Shown: positions 1 through 12,715, numbered from the stretch's first letter. The stretch is DNA of 64,000 nucleotides from Osedax fenrisi (GCA_964019155.1 OZ025246.1:4237066-4301065), one strand, 5' to 3'. The notes: a model not told the origin generated them from the sequence alone. A program made the numbers and translations.

Positions 1-272
1 TCTCTATAGTGTTTCTCTGGTATGTTTATCATGTATATATCGTGAATCTCTCGGGTATATGTCATGTATATTTAGTGTATCCACGATGAACATATCATGT
101 ATCGTGCATGCTTCTATCGCATATATATATCATGTATCTCTCATGTAGTTATCATGTAACTATCATGTAGTTATCACGCACCTATAGTTATGCTATATAA
201 TGTGTATATCATGTATGTCTGTTATGTATCTATAATAGATCATCATGTACACATCATGTGAAGTAGGAGAAT
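1..272. repeat. Degenerate ATCATGTA-rich repeat tract
   Basis: The octamer ATCATGTA and close variants recur many times at irregular spacing, for example around 26-35, 93-102, 129-170 and 206-215. No open frame or transposon end is visible. It reads as decayed tandem sequence flanking the next microsatellite. Confidence 0.5.
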
Positions 273-398
273 AATACACATATCTATCTATCTCGCTCTA
301 TATCTCTAGCTCTATATATCTAGCTCTATATCTCTCACTATATCTCTCGCTCTATATCTCTCTATCTATCTATCTATCTCTCTCTCTCTCTCTCTATA

Positions 399-475
<77 letters not shown>

Positions 476-496
476 CTCTCTCTCTCTCTCTATCTA

Positions 497-534
<38 letters not shown>

Positions 535-538
535 TCTG
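273..538. repeat. (CT)n/(CTAT)n microsatellite
   Basis: Compound pyrimidine-rich simple repeat alternating CTAT and CT blocks. The antisense frame that crosses it is a low-complexity translation, not a gene. Homopyrimidine mirror structure could adopt triplex DNA (inference). Confidence 0.95.
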
Positions 539-620
539 TCTTATATCGATGTATCCCGTAGTAACATCGCAATCCCCGTCCTCCGCCCTAAGCGATAGAC
601 AACTAGCACACGATACTAGC

Positions 621-762
621 CATGTGTGTGTGTGTGTGTGTGTGTATGTGTGTGTTAGTGTAGTATGCGTTGTATACCTGTCATCGCTGCACACACACAC
701 ACTCACACTCACACACACACACACACTCACACACACTCACACACACACACACACCCACACAC
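621..762. repeat. (GT)n followed by (AC)n microsatellites
   Basis: A GT tract at about 622-655 and an AC tract at about 690-755 lie some 35 bp apart in opposite orientation, so together they form a loose inverted repeat. Frames over this stretch encode only V/C/H/T runs and are not genes. Confidence 0.95.
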
Positions 763-770
763 GAGAGTGT

Positions 771-875
771 ATCACGTGACTAGCATTACACACGCGCGCA
801 CGCACGAGCTCATTACGTAATACAACCGTGAATATCATAACGGCGGTCACGTGATATGCTTCAATCACGTGACAG
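771..875. promoter_or_regulatory. Cluster of three TCACGTGA/C sites
   Basis: Three copies of the E-box palindrome CACGTG in the context ATCACGTGAC or GTCACGTGAT lie within about 100 bp (771-780, 846-855, 865-874). This matches the known bHLH-Zip (USF/MITF/TFEB type) binding sequence. No transcript is visible nearby, so function is inferred only. Confidence 0.35.
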
Positions 876-1696
876 GGATGTGTGCGTTAATTAGAATGCA
901 TTTCTACAGTACACATATATGAGCGTATACGCTTAGCCGGGTAATTTCCTGATATTTGCCGTACCACTCGAGATAGTATTATATATATTATATGCAATAT
1001 ATAATGAAGTATACTTCATTTTTATAAATATAATAGTAATTACTTCAATATTGGTGATTCTTATTAATTTTAAAAAGGTATATAAATAGTAGAAACATAA
1101 ATATAATTAATACATTAATTTCCTATGTTTGTATATATTAACACTACGTATATTTTGAAGTATTTAATTTTTAGTTAGGCATGTTTACCGAATATTACAT
1201 TTAAATTTAAGCTTCGGTGAAATCTTCGTTTATAATGTTTATAAAAAACAATATGTTATTAAAATATTAAAATGTATTTAATTATATTTAATATGTATAC
1301 TATAGCACACTTACATATACGTCATATACAAGTAACTATAATAGTATCATATCTTCATTATTAACATCCACGTCAACAAATTGGTATGACAAAAGCATCT
1401 TTGGAAGCGTATATCTCACTACTGGTTTTGAATAATTTCTTTATAAATACATATAGTTGATGAATGTTTATAATTGTGTTAGTGCACAGTTAATAATACA
1501 TAATTATATTTTATAATATAATATTATTTTATAATGATATTTATAATTATATTTTATAATAGTATGCTATAAAATGTTTAGATAAATGTATACTATTTTG
1601 TAGCATATATGTAAACATATATATATTTTAATAAATAGTCACAACTCATTTTTTTTAAATAGTAATATATACTAATATTGAATATACATTCTTATT
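876..1696. other. AT-rich DNA, nothing recognised
   Basis: Very AT-rich sequence with scattered stop codons in all frames and no inverted ends, tandem structure or coding similarity that I can see. Confidence 0.5.
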
Positions 1697-1842
1697 TTAT
1701 TTGGTAGAGTCCTTTCATCCTATCCAGGAACTTAGATGAAGTGTTCACTTATAACCATATATGGCTCTAATGTCCCTTCATGTTAAGTTCATGCATCAAT
1801 GATTTTAACTTGATCCGATCATTTATTTATACATAATTTATT
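1697..1842 (-). mobile_element. SINE family 1, 5'-truncated copy
   Basis: The reverse complement matches the 3' body of the SINE copies at 5758-6066 and 40145-40406. Shared blocks include CCATATATGG, the TTCATCTAAGTTCCTGGA-like stretch and the GGATGAAAGGACTC-like 3' end. The tRNA-like head with A and B boxes is absent, which fits truncation at the 5' end. A small internal deletion removes the GAGAGCGG block. Confidence 0.7.
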
Positions 1843-2326
1843 TATTTATATATATATATATAAAGCTTATAATATATATCTATTAATTAATTACCCCTTT
1901 CTTAACTTTGAACTACTCTTCGATACATTTATTTCAAAAATCTTACTTGCGAAGAATAATTAGCTAGATAGGTATTGGTAAAATGACACTACCTTGAGTG
2001 GTATTAAACCTTGCCGGGGATATGGCCCTATTTCCTATACTACGTATGTACCAGTACTTCCGAAGTTCCTAATCTCATTCGCGTTACAACAATAACCGGT
2101 GTAATCTGTCCATTATATAGGTCACTCGTATACGAGTAAGAGAATCTGTCCGGTATATAGGTCAAGTTAGTACGTAATGTGTTTCTTTAATAACGGGGTA
2201 TTTATACACGTGATGCGGATATTAATGTGGTGAGTGGTTTCTCTGCCCACCGTACCTCCTCCTACATAACCTTCATTACATTATAAACTCATTAGTTATA
2301 ATGAAATATTGTTGTTATATATAACA

Positions 2327-2378
<52 letters not shown>

Positions 2379-2712
2379 GATAGTATACAATGTCGGCTTT
2401 ATTATGTTTATATTCGATAGATGCATTTGTTGATGAAAAATAACCCGTGGATATTCGTGCTTATGTATTACGTAATAAGATAATAATATTAGAAACTAGG
2501 CCACATAAATAGAACAGATTGTATAGCTAATATATATTTTAATGATCGAAATATTTTGGTATAAATTACAGCACATATATTATAAATTCAAAAAGAAAAG
2601 GGTACACAAAATATTCTAATAATTAATAATAATAATTATTATTATGTATGTGTTGTATTGGTAGTATACATGTGCGGATGCAATATAGTAACGCGGTGTG
2701 TCATCTGATATG
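1843..2712. other. AT-rich DNA with (TA)n at 2328-2377
   Basis: Contains a 50-bp TA microsatellite. No genes or element ends are recognised in the remainder. Confidence 0.5.
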
Positions 2713-5246
2713 CTACTGCATATAATATACTGCATATGATGTACTGCATATAATATACTGCATATAATATACTGCATATAATATACTGCATATAATATAC
2801 TGCATATAATATACTTCATATGATGTACTGCATATAATATACTGCATATAATATACTGCATATAATATACTGCATATAATATACTGCATATAATATACTG
2901 CATATAATATACTGCATATAATATACTGCATATAATATACTGCATATAATATACTGCATATAATATACTGCATATAATATACTGCATATAATATACTGCA
3001 TATAATATACTGCATATAATATACTGCATATGATGTACTGCATATAATATACTGCATATAATATACTGCATATAATATACTGCATATGATGTACTGCATA
3101 TGATGTACTGCATATAATATACTGCATATGATGTACTGCATATAATATACTGCATATAATATACTGCATATAATATACTTCATATGATGTACTGCATATA
3201 ATATACTGCATATAATATACTGCATATAATATACTGCATATAATATACTGCATATGATGTACTGCATATAATATACTGCATATAATATACTGCATATAAT
3301 ATACTGCATATAATATACTGCATATAATATACTGCATATAATATACTGCATATAATATACTGCATATAATATACTGCATATAATATACTGCATATAATAT
3401 ACTGCATATGATGTACTGCATATAATATACTGCATATAATATACTGCATATAATATACTGCATATAATATACTGCATATAATATACTGCATATAATATAC
3501 TGCATATAATATACTGCATATGATGTACTGCATATAATATACTGCATATAATATACTGCATATAATATACTGCATATGATGTACTGCATATAATATACTG
3601 CATATAATATACTGCATATAATATACTGCATATAATATACTGCATATAATATACTGCATATAATATACTGCATATGATGTACTGCATATAATATACTGCA
3701 TATAATATACTGCATATAATATACTGCATATAATATACTGCATATAATATACTTCATATGATGTACTGCATATAATATACTGCATATAATATACTGCATA
3801 TAATATACTGCATATAATATACTGCATATGATGTACTGCATATAATATACTGCATATAATATACTGCATATAATATACTGCATATAATATACTGCATATA
3901 ATATACTGCATATAATATACTGCATATAATATACTGCATATAATATACTGCATATAATATACTGCATATAATATACTGCATATGATGTACTGCATATAAT
4001 ATACTGCATATAATATACTGCATATAATATACTGCATATAATATACTGCATATAATATACTGCATATAATATACTGCATATAATATACTGCATATAATAT
4101 ACTGCATATAATATACTGCATATAATATACTGCATATAATATACTGCATATAATATACTGCATATAATATACTGCATATGATGTACTGCATATAATATAC
4201 TGCATATAATATACTGCATATAATATACTGCATATAATATACTGCATATGATGTACTGCATATAATATACTGCATATAATATACTGCATATAATATACTG
4301 CATATAATATACTGCATATAATATACTGCATATAATATACTGCATATGATGTACTGCATATAATATACTGCATATAATATACTGCATATGATGTACTGCA
4401 TATAATATACTGCATATAATATACTGCATATAATATACTGCATATAATGTACTGCATATAATATACTGCATATAATATACTGCATATAATATACTGCATA
4501 TAATATACTGCATATAATATACTGCATATAATATACTGCATATAATATACTGCATATAATATACTGCATATAATATACTGCATATAATATACTGCATATA
4601 ATATACTGCATATAATATACTGCATATGATGTACTGCATATAATATACTGCATATAATATACTGCATATAATATACTGCATATAATATACTGCATATAAT
4701 ATACTGCATATAATATACTGCATATAATATACTGCATATAATATACTGCATATGATGTACTGCATATAATATACTGCATATAATATACTGCATATGATGT
4801 ACTGCATATAATATACTGCATATAATATACTGCATATAATATACTGCATATAATGTACTGCATATAATATACTGCATATAATATACTGCATATAATATAC
4901 TGCATATAATATACTGCATATAATATACTGCATATAATATACTGCATATAATATACTGCATATAATATACTGCATATAATATACTGCATATAATATACTG
5001 CATATAATATACTGCATATAATATACTGCATATAATATACTGCATATAATATACTGCATATAATATACTGCATATGATGTACTGCATATAATATACTGCA
5101 TATAATATACTGCATATAATATACTGCATATAATATACTGCATATGATGTACTGCATATAATATACTGCATATAATATACTGCATATAATATACTGCATA
5201 TAATATACTGCATATAATATACTGCATATAATATACTGCATATAAT
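2713..5246. repeat. 2.5-kb satellite of a 14-bp unit
   Basis: Roughly 180 head-to-tail copies of TGCATATAATATAC. The main variant is TGCATATGATGTAC; rarer ones are TTCATATGATGTAC (near 2816, 3180, 3752) and TGCATATAATGTAC (near 4440, 4850). Because 14 is not a multiple of three and the unit lacks stops on the minus strand, all three minus frames stay open, giving apparent proteins of up to about 800 residues. These are artefacts. Units differ by only a few substitutions, which suggests recent homogenisation. The array runs directly into (AAT)n at its right edge. Confidence 0.97.
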
Positions 5247-5264
5247 AATAATAATAATAATAAT
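5243..5264. repeat. (AAT)n tract at satellite edge
   Basis: Short AAT microsatellite continuous with the last 14-bp satellite unit. Confidence 0.85.
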
Positions 5265-5660
5265 ATTTACTAGAAGAATTTTAATTTTTTTTCCTGTTAA
5301 ATTACAATTATATTTATATAATGTTTTCTTCTAAAGCGCTTCAAAATAATATGAATATTTCCTGTTGTTGTTGCCCGTACATTGATATAACATTAAATTC
5401 ACTACTCTTGTAATTATCCTTGGATATGTTTATACTATACAGTATACTCTATTAGTGTATACTATATTAGCGTATACTATATTCCTGTTGAGGCGCCTAT
5501 AACTAGGAATGACTACCCAAACTTAGTAAATAGGTGATACAACATGACATTCCTATAGTAATGTCGTGTATGTTATATAACCTATAGGTATATATATATA
5601 TATATTTATATATATAGGTTTTATATGCTATAGTGAATATTGTATACGCATGTATGATGC
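5265..5660. other. AT-rich DNA, nothing recognised
   Basis: Includes a TAGTGTATACTATAT-type short duplication near 5450-5480 and a palindromic (TA)n flanked by CCTATAGG-like arms at 5580-5622. No coding signal. Confidence 0.4.
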
Positions 5661-5663
5661 ATT

Positions 5664-5745
5664 ACATATTATTATTATTATTATTATTATTTTTATTATC
5701 AGATGTAGGCAATGCCAGGGTAATTATAGAAGCAGTGTTGTACAC
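5664..5745 (-). mobile_element. Retroelement 3' end with (TAA)n tail, family X
   Basis: An ATT microsatellite joins the block TTATCAGATGTAGGCA and then GGGTAATTATAGAA. The same blocks, with minor changes, occur at 26078-26128. On the minus strand this reads as a unique sequence ending in TAATAAAAA plus (TAA)n, a typical retroelement 3' tail. The parent family is unknown. Confidence 0.5.
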
Positions 5746-5757
5746 AGATTATTATTG

Positions 5758-5821
5758 TAATTTTTATTTGGTGGAGTCATTTCATCCCATCCAGGAACTT
5801 AGATGAAGTTTTCACTTATAA

Positions 5822-5879
<58 letters not shown>

Positions 5880-6066
5880 AATGTCCCTTCGAAACCGCTC
5901 TCATGTTAATACATCCATGGTGTTGACAAGAGCCGATCATGTATGTATACACAATTATATAAGATAACTTATACATATTATTTTAAGACATATTTTAATG
6001 GTCAGGACAAAGCTTGAACCCGCGTCATACTGATGCCTCAGCTAGCTGAGCCAAACAGTCATTTAA
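5758..6066 (-). mobile_element. SINE family 1, full-length copy with internal (TA)n
   Basis: Read on the minus strand: a tRNA-like head with an A-box (TGGCTCAGCTAGC) and B-box (GGGTTCAAGC) near 6005-6055, a body shared with 40145-40406, and an AT-rich 3' end near 5760. Relative to the other copies, the short CCATATATGG in the body has grown into a TA microsatellite of about 55 bp (5824-5877). The head shows pol III-type internal promoter boxes, as known for tRNA-derived SINEs; activity is not implied. Confidence 0.8.
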
Positions 6067-7356
6067 TGATATATATATAGTCACCATTTTCTAAAACAGG
6101 AGGTAGTGACCTAGGGCATGATTGTTGTAGTAATATATCAGATCAGGTGGACATGTACTTTATACATTGTAATCCGCAACGGTAGTCCGACGGACTATCG
6201 ATGGATATCCACAATGAAAACATTATGTTTCATCACTTTTAATGCGAGTCATTCGAGCCAAATTTATTTTCATAATTCATGAATTATACCCTTTTTATAC
6301 GTTTTTTAAAATAGGTAGCGATTTTGAACAAAAACAAAAAAACTAAATTAGATACTTAATATAATCACGATATCTATTAAATACACGCTGTGCCAACTGA
6401 ATACAAAAATTATCATCACCCCTATAGCCCGTATTTCCATCTTTACATCTGTCAACGCTAACGAAACCACATCCGATACGCAGTTTCAATCACACATCGC
6501 GTTAACAATTAATATTTACATTTTTTTTACTTTATTAATTTGTATTACTCAATTATTATATTATTTTATTTTTAGTTTTTTGGGGTTATTTTATTCGGTT
6601 GTATTATCTTTATTATTATTTCTCGGGTATTACGGGTGTCAGTTGACAATCTCTTGGGTCAAGTATGTAACCCCAAGGCACAGGGATTGAAGACCCCTTC
6701 CCTTAACGTTGATACGTTGATGAAGTGTTTGCATCAGAATGAATCCCTTTATTAATATTCTCTTTTTTATCATTTCATAACTCGATATCTTATCCATTTG
6801 TAACATGGCATTTTTAAAACATTATATATATATATATATATATATATTATTTATATTCGTTATTTGTTCTTTTTTGTATTATTGTTTAATGTCATTTTGT
6901 TTGTTTTAAACAATAAACTCTATATATCTATATATCTAACAAGCGTAAATAACATCACAGCCATCGCTGTACCTATTAATGCTTTTAGTTAGACACTCAT
7001 ATAGGTCATATGGGTATACCTATGTGTCATAACAGTACAACTACATCCATTGGTAGATACTGTACTGCCTGTATACTAGGTTCTAGAATTAACCGCGCAT
7101 TACTAGCTATCGATGCCATATCAGTGTTTGTATTGACCGTTGCATTGTTGCCACTACTGATGTTTGTACAGTGTATAACGTACACCGATCACTGTATAAC
7201 GTAGAGTGTATAGTAAAGAGGTCAGTGGAGTAATGACGCGCATGGGTAGTGTATCATTAATTGTTGTGATGCGAGTTAATTGTTTATATTTCGTTGTAAA
7301 GTATGGACGTACATTGTACACTGTACATTGTATAGTGCAACTATGGTACACAAGTA

Positions 7357-7360
<4 letters not shown>
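6067..7360. other. AT-rich DNA, nothing recognised
   Basis: Includes (TA)n at 6820-6847 and an AATAAA-containing T-rich stretch at 6840-6935 that could be a decayed retroelement end. Short open frames near 7010-7204 show no family features. Two TGTACA palindromes occur near 7310-7335. Confidence 0.4.

Positions 7361-7402
<42 letters not shown>
7361..7402. repeat. (TA)n microsatellite
   Basis: About 21 uninterrupted TA units. Confidence 0.95.
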
Positions 7403-7405
<3 letters not shown>

Positions 7406-7608
7406 GATGTATAGGCTATACGATAATATACGATAGTACTATAAACTATACGATAAGAAATCATGTATATTCCGATAATATGTGTACATAGAGTTATTAT
7501 AGGCTAACAGAATCATTATTGTATGTACGTGTATTTAATATAGGGCCTTACAGAGTATCTAATAGTATGTATGTGATTACTATTTCAAATCATAAACTTG
7601 AATACGTG

Positions 7609-7611
<3 letters not shown>

Positions 7612-7647
<36 letters not shown>

Positions 7648-7690
7648 ACACACATACACACACATTCACATACACACTCACATATATATA
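7612..7690. repeat. (AC)n/(ACAT)n microsatellite
   Basis: CA tract grading into CACATA and CATTCACA variants. The overlapping frame is low-complexity H/T/I. Confidence 0.9.
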
Positions 7691-7699
7691 CATTAGATA

Positions 7700-7893
7700 C
7701 ACGTAGACATATATCCGATATTCTACCGTTAACTTACTGCCACCACGGATACCACCGTCACAAACGCCACCGGACTATAGTCAGATGGCGACCGGTCAAT
7801 ACTCTAGTACCGACATCATTCGCTAGGTTGCAATCTCTGATATATGCGGGGGAGAAGGGTGATGCTGATTATGAGGAGGATAAGGAAGAATAG
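7700..7893 (+). other. Open segment ending in an acidic tail, unrecognised
   Basis: Downstream of the AC repeat the frame stays open across a locally GC-richer segment. It encodes a basic stretch (HRHKRHRTIVRWRP) and then an acidic C-terminus (GEKGDADYEEDKEE) before TAG at 7891. I recognise no domain. The upstream part of the frame is a microsatellite, so there is no credible start codon, and no clear splice acceptor is seen. It could be a terminal exon or chance; I favour chance. Confidence 0.15.
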
Positions 7894-8840
7894 GAGAGTA
7901 GGGGGATGTGAGGAAGATGACTATGGTGATGAATGATAATGAGAGGGTGAGGAGACTGCCATGAAGTAATATCATACGTGTACATTGCATAATATTTCTT
8001 TATTATATTTAGAATGAATAAGAGTAGTTATTACGAGATAGCTGGCACTTTTCTATGAAGGGGACTACTAAAATTCACCAAACCGGGATACCCTAGTGTA
8101 CACTTTACACTGTACATTGTACACTGTATATTGGGTGTACATGCGAGTACTATGTACATAGTTACGTAATCACTGTACAACGAGAGTCCAGACAGAGGTT
8201 CCGGTCAGCGAGGCACGTGACTACCATGGTACAGTACAAATGGTCCTAGTAGTAGTGGACACAGTGGTCCTAGCGGTGGTGGACGCAGTGGCGGTGGTGG
8301 TGGCTAAGTGGTGATAAATCGATGTATAGATCGATAAGCTTCGATTTAATAGCGGCGCCGGTCTGTGTGCGAGGTGCATTGTACGAGTGTGCGTATGAGT
8401 GTGTGTGCGGGTGTGTGTACGATTGTGTGTGCGACTAGTACCAGACCACTACCACCGCACCGGTCAATAATGGATCTGGACGAGCAGTGGTAGTGTACTA
8501 CTACTACTACTACTATATATATTGTACTACTATAGTATAATTGTATAGACATATCTCATCATTGTCGTGCCATTATTATCCATAATAACTTTATGTTAGC
8601 TACTAATATCAAATTATTATTTCTCATAGTATTCCGCTAAATATATATATATATATGTAGTATATAGGATAGAATAACTAGAATCTAGACATATAACTTC
8701 TTAGCTTCTTTAGCCATATATTTAAGATCTAAATGTATACTGTCGGTGACCATTACTATAGTAGTAAGTGTTGAAGTGTGCATTCGCTTGTCTTTACCAT
8801 ATCTCCGTATTAGGTTTTCGTATAGATACATTCACTATAT
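7894..8840. other. Mixed low-complexity DNA
   Basis: Contains TGTACA/TGTACACT repeats at about 8095-8140, a GGT/GGA-rich stretch at 8245-8305, GT-rich sequence at 8370-8440 and a short (TAC)n at about 8497-8514. No gene recognised. Confidence 0.4.
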
Positions 8841-8844
8841 GTAT

Positions 8845-8884
8845 AATGTATAATGTACAATGTACATTGTACATTGTACAATGT

Positions 8885-8929
<45 letters not shown>
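8845..8929. repeat. TGTACAAT array followed by (TA)n
   Basis: Alternating TGTACAA/TGTACAT palindromes at about 8847-8887 pass directly into about 21 TA units. Confidence 0.85.
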
Positions 8930-8934
<5 letters not shown>

Positions 8935-9145
8935 ACAATATAATTCATATTTATTATAATAGATGAATATACCTTATATATCAATTATTATATATAAATG
9001 TATATATTTATTCAGATAATTATCGATTTTATTATTTTAATGAATACGCGGTAGATACATGTTTATTCATACACACGCGATGAATGTCATTCATGCATTA
9101 ACAATACAGGTATGCATACACATATAATACATCACATACATATAT

Positions 9146-9169
9146 ACCACTAGACTTCAGTCTAGTGGT
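9146..9169. repeat. Perfect 10-bp hairpin
   Basis: ACCACTAGAC and GTCTAGTGGT flank a 4-nt loop. It lies about 50 bp before a hAT-like end. Its role is unknown. Confidence 0.6.
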
Positions 9170-9216
9170 ATATTACGGTATATTACTTAACTCTAGACTC
9201 CTTCGATAGTAACCAC

Positions 9217-9690
9217 TAGTGATGTAAATGATGCCGAGCTTTTGATAGCGAGCCGAAACTTTATTTCCGAAAAAAAAAACGAGCCCGATCCGAGCCGAGA
9301 CTCTAGCCAAACGAGCCCGATCCGAGTTTAGACTTTTGAGACTTTTATAAAAAAAAATTACCGAGCCGAAATGATACTTTTTGAAATTACATTTTAATAC
9401 TATTTTTAAATATTTCACATTAACATCAATTTAAAAAAATAATCTGAGCCAACTTCGCGTGAATTCAGTGAATAATAATGTAAATTTCATTTAGTGGTGT
9501 AAATAATACCGATATTGTTGATGCCGAGCCGAGACTTTCATTTTCGGAAAAAAATGAACCCGAGCCGAGGTGAGAATCTAGCCAAGCGAGCCCGAGCCGA
9601 TCCGAAACTCTAGCCAAACGAGCTCGAGCCGAGTTGAGATTGTAGGTAACTGAGACTGAGATTGTAGGTAACTGAGACTGAGACTGCATC
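9217..9690. mobile_element. hAT-like remnant(s) with GAGCCGA motifs
   Basis: Two stretches begin TAGTGATGTAAATGATGCCG (9217) and TAGTGGTGTAAATAATACCG (9492). Both are followed by repeated GAGCCGA/GAGCCCGA motifs and ACTCTAGCCAAACGAGC blocks. The TAGTGNTG start matches the termini of the elements at 17687 and 46050. A clean right end and target duplication are not visible, so these are probably two truncated or rearranged copies. A related fragment lies at about 39360-39435. Confidence 0.55.
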
Positions 9691-9825
9691 ATGTTTTAGA
9701 TTTGAACATTGCTTGATAACGATGAGTGTGTATTATCCCTTTGTGTGTATTGCTTAACTGGTATATATTACGTATTATAATGTATATGAGTATACTCAAT
9801 TCATATATTACACGGAATAATCTAA

Positions 9826-9830
9826 ATATA

Positions 9831-9871
<41 letters not shown>
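9826..9871. repeat. (TA)n microsatellite
   Basis: TA repeat with one TG interruption. Flanking AT-rich DNA shows nothing else. Confidence 0.93.
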
Positions 9872-9878
<7 letters not shown>

Positions 9879-9989
9879 AAATGTTGCATTGTCATGTTAT
9901 AAATATATCTGGAAATGCGAATTTATGTTAATTTAATTAGAATTGTTTGTAAAAAATAAACAACGCGTGTCCAACCTAAATATATACAT

Positions 9990-10085
9990 TATGTGATACA
10001 TTGTGTAATACATTGTACCATGTATATACACTATATGTTACACACTGTACAATGTATACGATGTATACAATGTATAATGCATACT
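9990..10085. repeat. Degenerate TGTACA/TGTATAC palindrome tract
   Basis: Recurring CATTGTAC, TGTATACA and ACAATGTA motifs at irregular spacing. This is a decayed version of the arrays at 11878-12035. Confidence 0.5.
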
Positions 10086-10200
10086 GTGTAATTTATAATG
10101 CCCGTCGCATATATATTACGCGATTAGCCAGGCAATAATTGAATTTATATAAATACATTCGGTGCAAATATAGCAACATCAATGACGAGTATTACCCACA

Positions 10201-10209
10201 GATATATAT

Positions 10210-10258
<49 letters not shown>

Positions 10259-10267
10259 TATATATAA
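10201..10267. repeat. (TA)n with GATATATATA edges
   Basis: TA array bounded by AGATATATA units on both sides. A second array lies at 10394-10428. Confidence 0.93.
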
Positions 10268-10390
10268 ATGATGTGAAATTATAATTATATGCACTATCAT
10301 ATATGCACTATAATATATTGCATGTACAATTAGTGTATTTAAATTATTATACAAAATTAATATACAAAATTATATATACATATTATATGT

Positions 10391-10428
<38 letters not shown>

Positions 10429-10431
<3 letters not shown>

Positions 10432-11877
10432 CTAATATTAATAATTGTTGGCACTTACATACGGTACATATTAAGTTCACTACCAATAATTACTTTGTTA
10501 TTAATGATGAACTTTACTCGGCTTACACTCGGTTTAAACTCGACGTACACTCGGCTTCACTCGGCCCAGACTTTACCTGTGTGCACTCGTCAGAAAGTTC
10601 GGTTTTATAACCCTATACGTAGAGTGCAGTATAAAAATAATGATAACCATAGACTATAAAGGTTGAGGCTGTGACTCATGTACACAGTTAAAGAGCAAAC
10701 GATATTATTATTAGTATACTATTAGTGAATTAATAGTACGTTATTTATAAAGAAACACTAATAAAAGAAAATTTAAAAATGTATACATGATATATTATAT
10801 TAATATACTGTGTGTGTATATATATACTCATTGCATTTATTAGTTATTGCATCAGTATCGAAATCGTATTAGAATTAGCGTTTTAGATCCATATTTACCT
10901 GAAACCGGTGATATTTATAACAAGAAAAAAAATAACCGAAAAAAAAATAACAGGATAAAAATATCCGATATGCATATATTTTATTAATTTTAAATCGTTT
11001 ATTTTTTATCTTGTTATTTTTGTATTAGTTATTTTTGTTCTTATTATTTTCTTCCTGTTATTTTCTTCCTGGTATTTTGTTTCCTATATTCGTAAATACA
11101 CAACAGTAAGATCGTATACCTAAAGGTATTTATAATTAATATTGTTATGTTGAGTTTATTGTTTTATTACTATATTTTATATGTAGTTACTTCTTTACAA
11201 GGTACATATTCTACCTACATAAGCTCTTTTTAAAGTTGAGTTATGGGTACCGTGGTTATACTATAGATGCCACATTATACTGTGTTGTTGTATATTTATC
11301 CAGAGTAATGTTTATCAATGTATTCTAGTTATATTAATAATATTATATAACACACCTTACATTAATTAATATCGCATTGTTTACTCGTTATTTACAGACA
11401 ACTATGCGAATCGTCTGACATTCTGAACTCTCGCTAAGTTCGCTATGAATCATCTACTTTATGAGTCATAAATTATGACTCATCGCTCTACCTATAGGTG
11501 GAACGCGTATTTCTTTATTACCTCTAATGAAATAAGTCAATATTCATATCCGTAAACATGTCCTATATCACTATTCCGCTAGGTAAACGTAGTTTTGTAT
11601 ACTTCACTCGGCTGTGTATAATTATAAATCAATTATAAGTGATCATTTACTATATAGTACATTTCCGAATCTCTAGTGGTTACCCTCAACTGTGCTATAA
11701 CGCGCGTGATGTGGTTATGTGTGTATTATAGCCAATCGTGTAACGGTGTTTAGATGTTACATTCGGTTCCTGTGTGTGTTAGCCGGGCGCGTTATACAAC
11801 TTACCTGTACAACACGTGTTTATACTGTATATAATGTACAGGTGTGCACTATAGTACCTATATTCATCACGGCATTG
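10429..11877. other. AT-rich DNA, no gene recognised
   Basis: Notable items: five CACTCGG-like motifs at 10515-10570; A-rich then T-rich blocks at 10920-11085 that could pair imperfectly; and an inverted pair of AP-1-like sites (ATGAGTCAT..ATGACTCAT) at 11460-11482. Confidence 0.4.
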
Positions 11878-12035
11878 TACACTATACAATATACAGTGTA
11901 CATTGTACATTGTACACTGTTCACTGAAGTGTGCATTGTACACTATATATTGTACAATTTACATTGTACAGTGTACATTGTACACTGTACATTGTACACT
12001 GTACATTGTACACTGTACATTGTACAATTTACATA
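11878..12035. repeat. TGTACATTGTACAC minisatellite
   Basis: Tandem TGTACAT and TGTACAC heptamers alternate to give a 14-bp period. It is clearest at 11960-12025, with degenerate flanks. Each heptamer contains the 6-bp palindrome TGTACA. Overlapping frames on both strands are artefacts of the repeat. Confidence 0.88.
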
Positions 12036-12715
12036 AACTGTACATAGGAGGGGCGGAGGGAGTTGTTGTAGTGAGGTTGTCCGATGTCGTGGACGGATGG
12101 GGGGGGGGGTTATCAGAGCAGGACACGTGGTGTGTGTGCGTGCAGATCACGTGAGTGGTATAGTATGCCTGTGTGTAGTATTGTACATCAGCCACTACTA
12201 CTACAACCGTTCATCACATGATGAACGCTATATTACTCTATGCAGAAGTAGTATTAATTATTATTATTTTAGTATCGTAGTAGGATGAGTAGTAAACAGA
12301 AATTCGTGTTTAATTATTATTTATTATTTATCGTATATTTTACTGTATATATAACAGAATTAATTGGGGTAAATATGATAAGCTTTAACATTTTAAAGTT
12401 TAAATAGTTTCTCTGTATATACTACCCTAATCTTAATATAAAACAAATCTGAAAATAAATATGTATTATGTTATATATATATATATATATATTTAAATGC
12501 AATACATATGGATGACACATATACACGACACGTAGTCGTAATGACGTCACCTCTATTATTACGCAATCTTTAATGTCAACAATCGCCGCACACTAATCCT
12601 AAGATATAGATTTAGTGGCGCCCCCTTTATCTATGTAACAACCCCACCGCTGACCTTACACGTATTACAGGTACACACAAACACATACATACATATATTT
12701 ATATATATAAATATT
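12036..12715. other. G-rich patch then AT-rich DNA
   Basis: 12045-12150 is G-rich (GGAGGGGCGGAGGG, then a run of ten G near 12102-12111) with two CACGTG sites (about 12125, 12149). The rest is AT-rich with a short TA tract at 12473-12491. No gene. Confidence 0.4.

Noticed and set aside
2816..5227. Apparent 803-residue protein on the minus strand
   Set aside because: Pure translation of the 14-bp satellite; all three frames are open for trivial reasons and there is no complex sequence.
6005..6060. Possible functional tRNA gene on the minus strand
   Set aside because: A and B boxes belong to the SINE head; no complete cloverleaf or anticodon arm, and the SINE body follows.
8245..8312. Gly/Ser-rich short C-terminal peptide (collagen-like)
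   Set aside because: GGT/GGA simple-repeat patch preceded by a stop codon, only about 26 codons.
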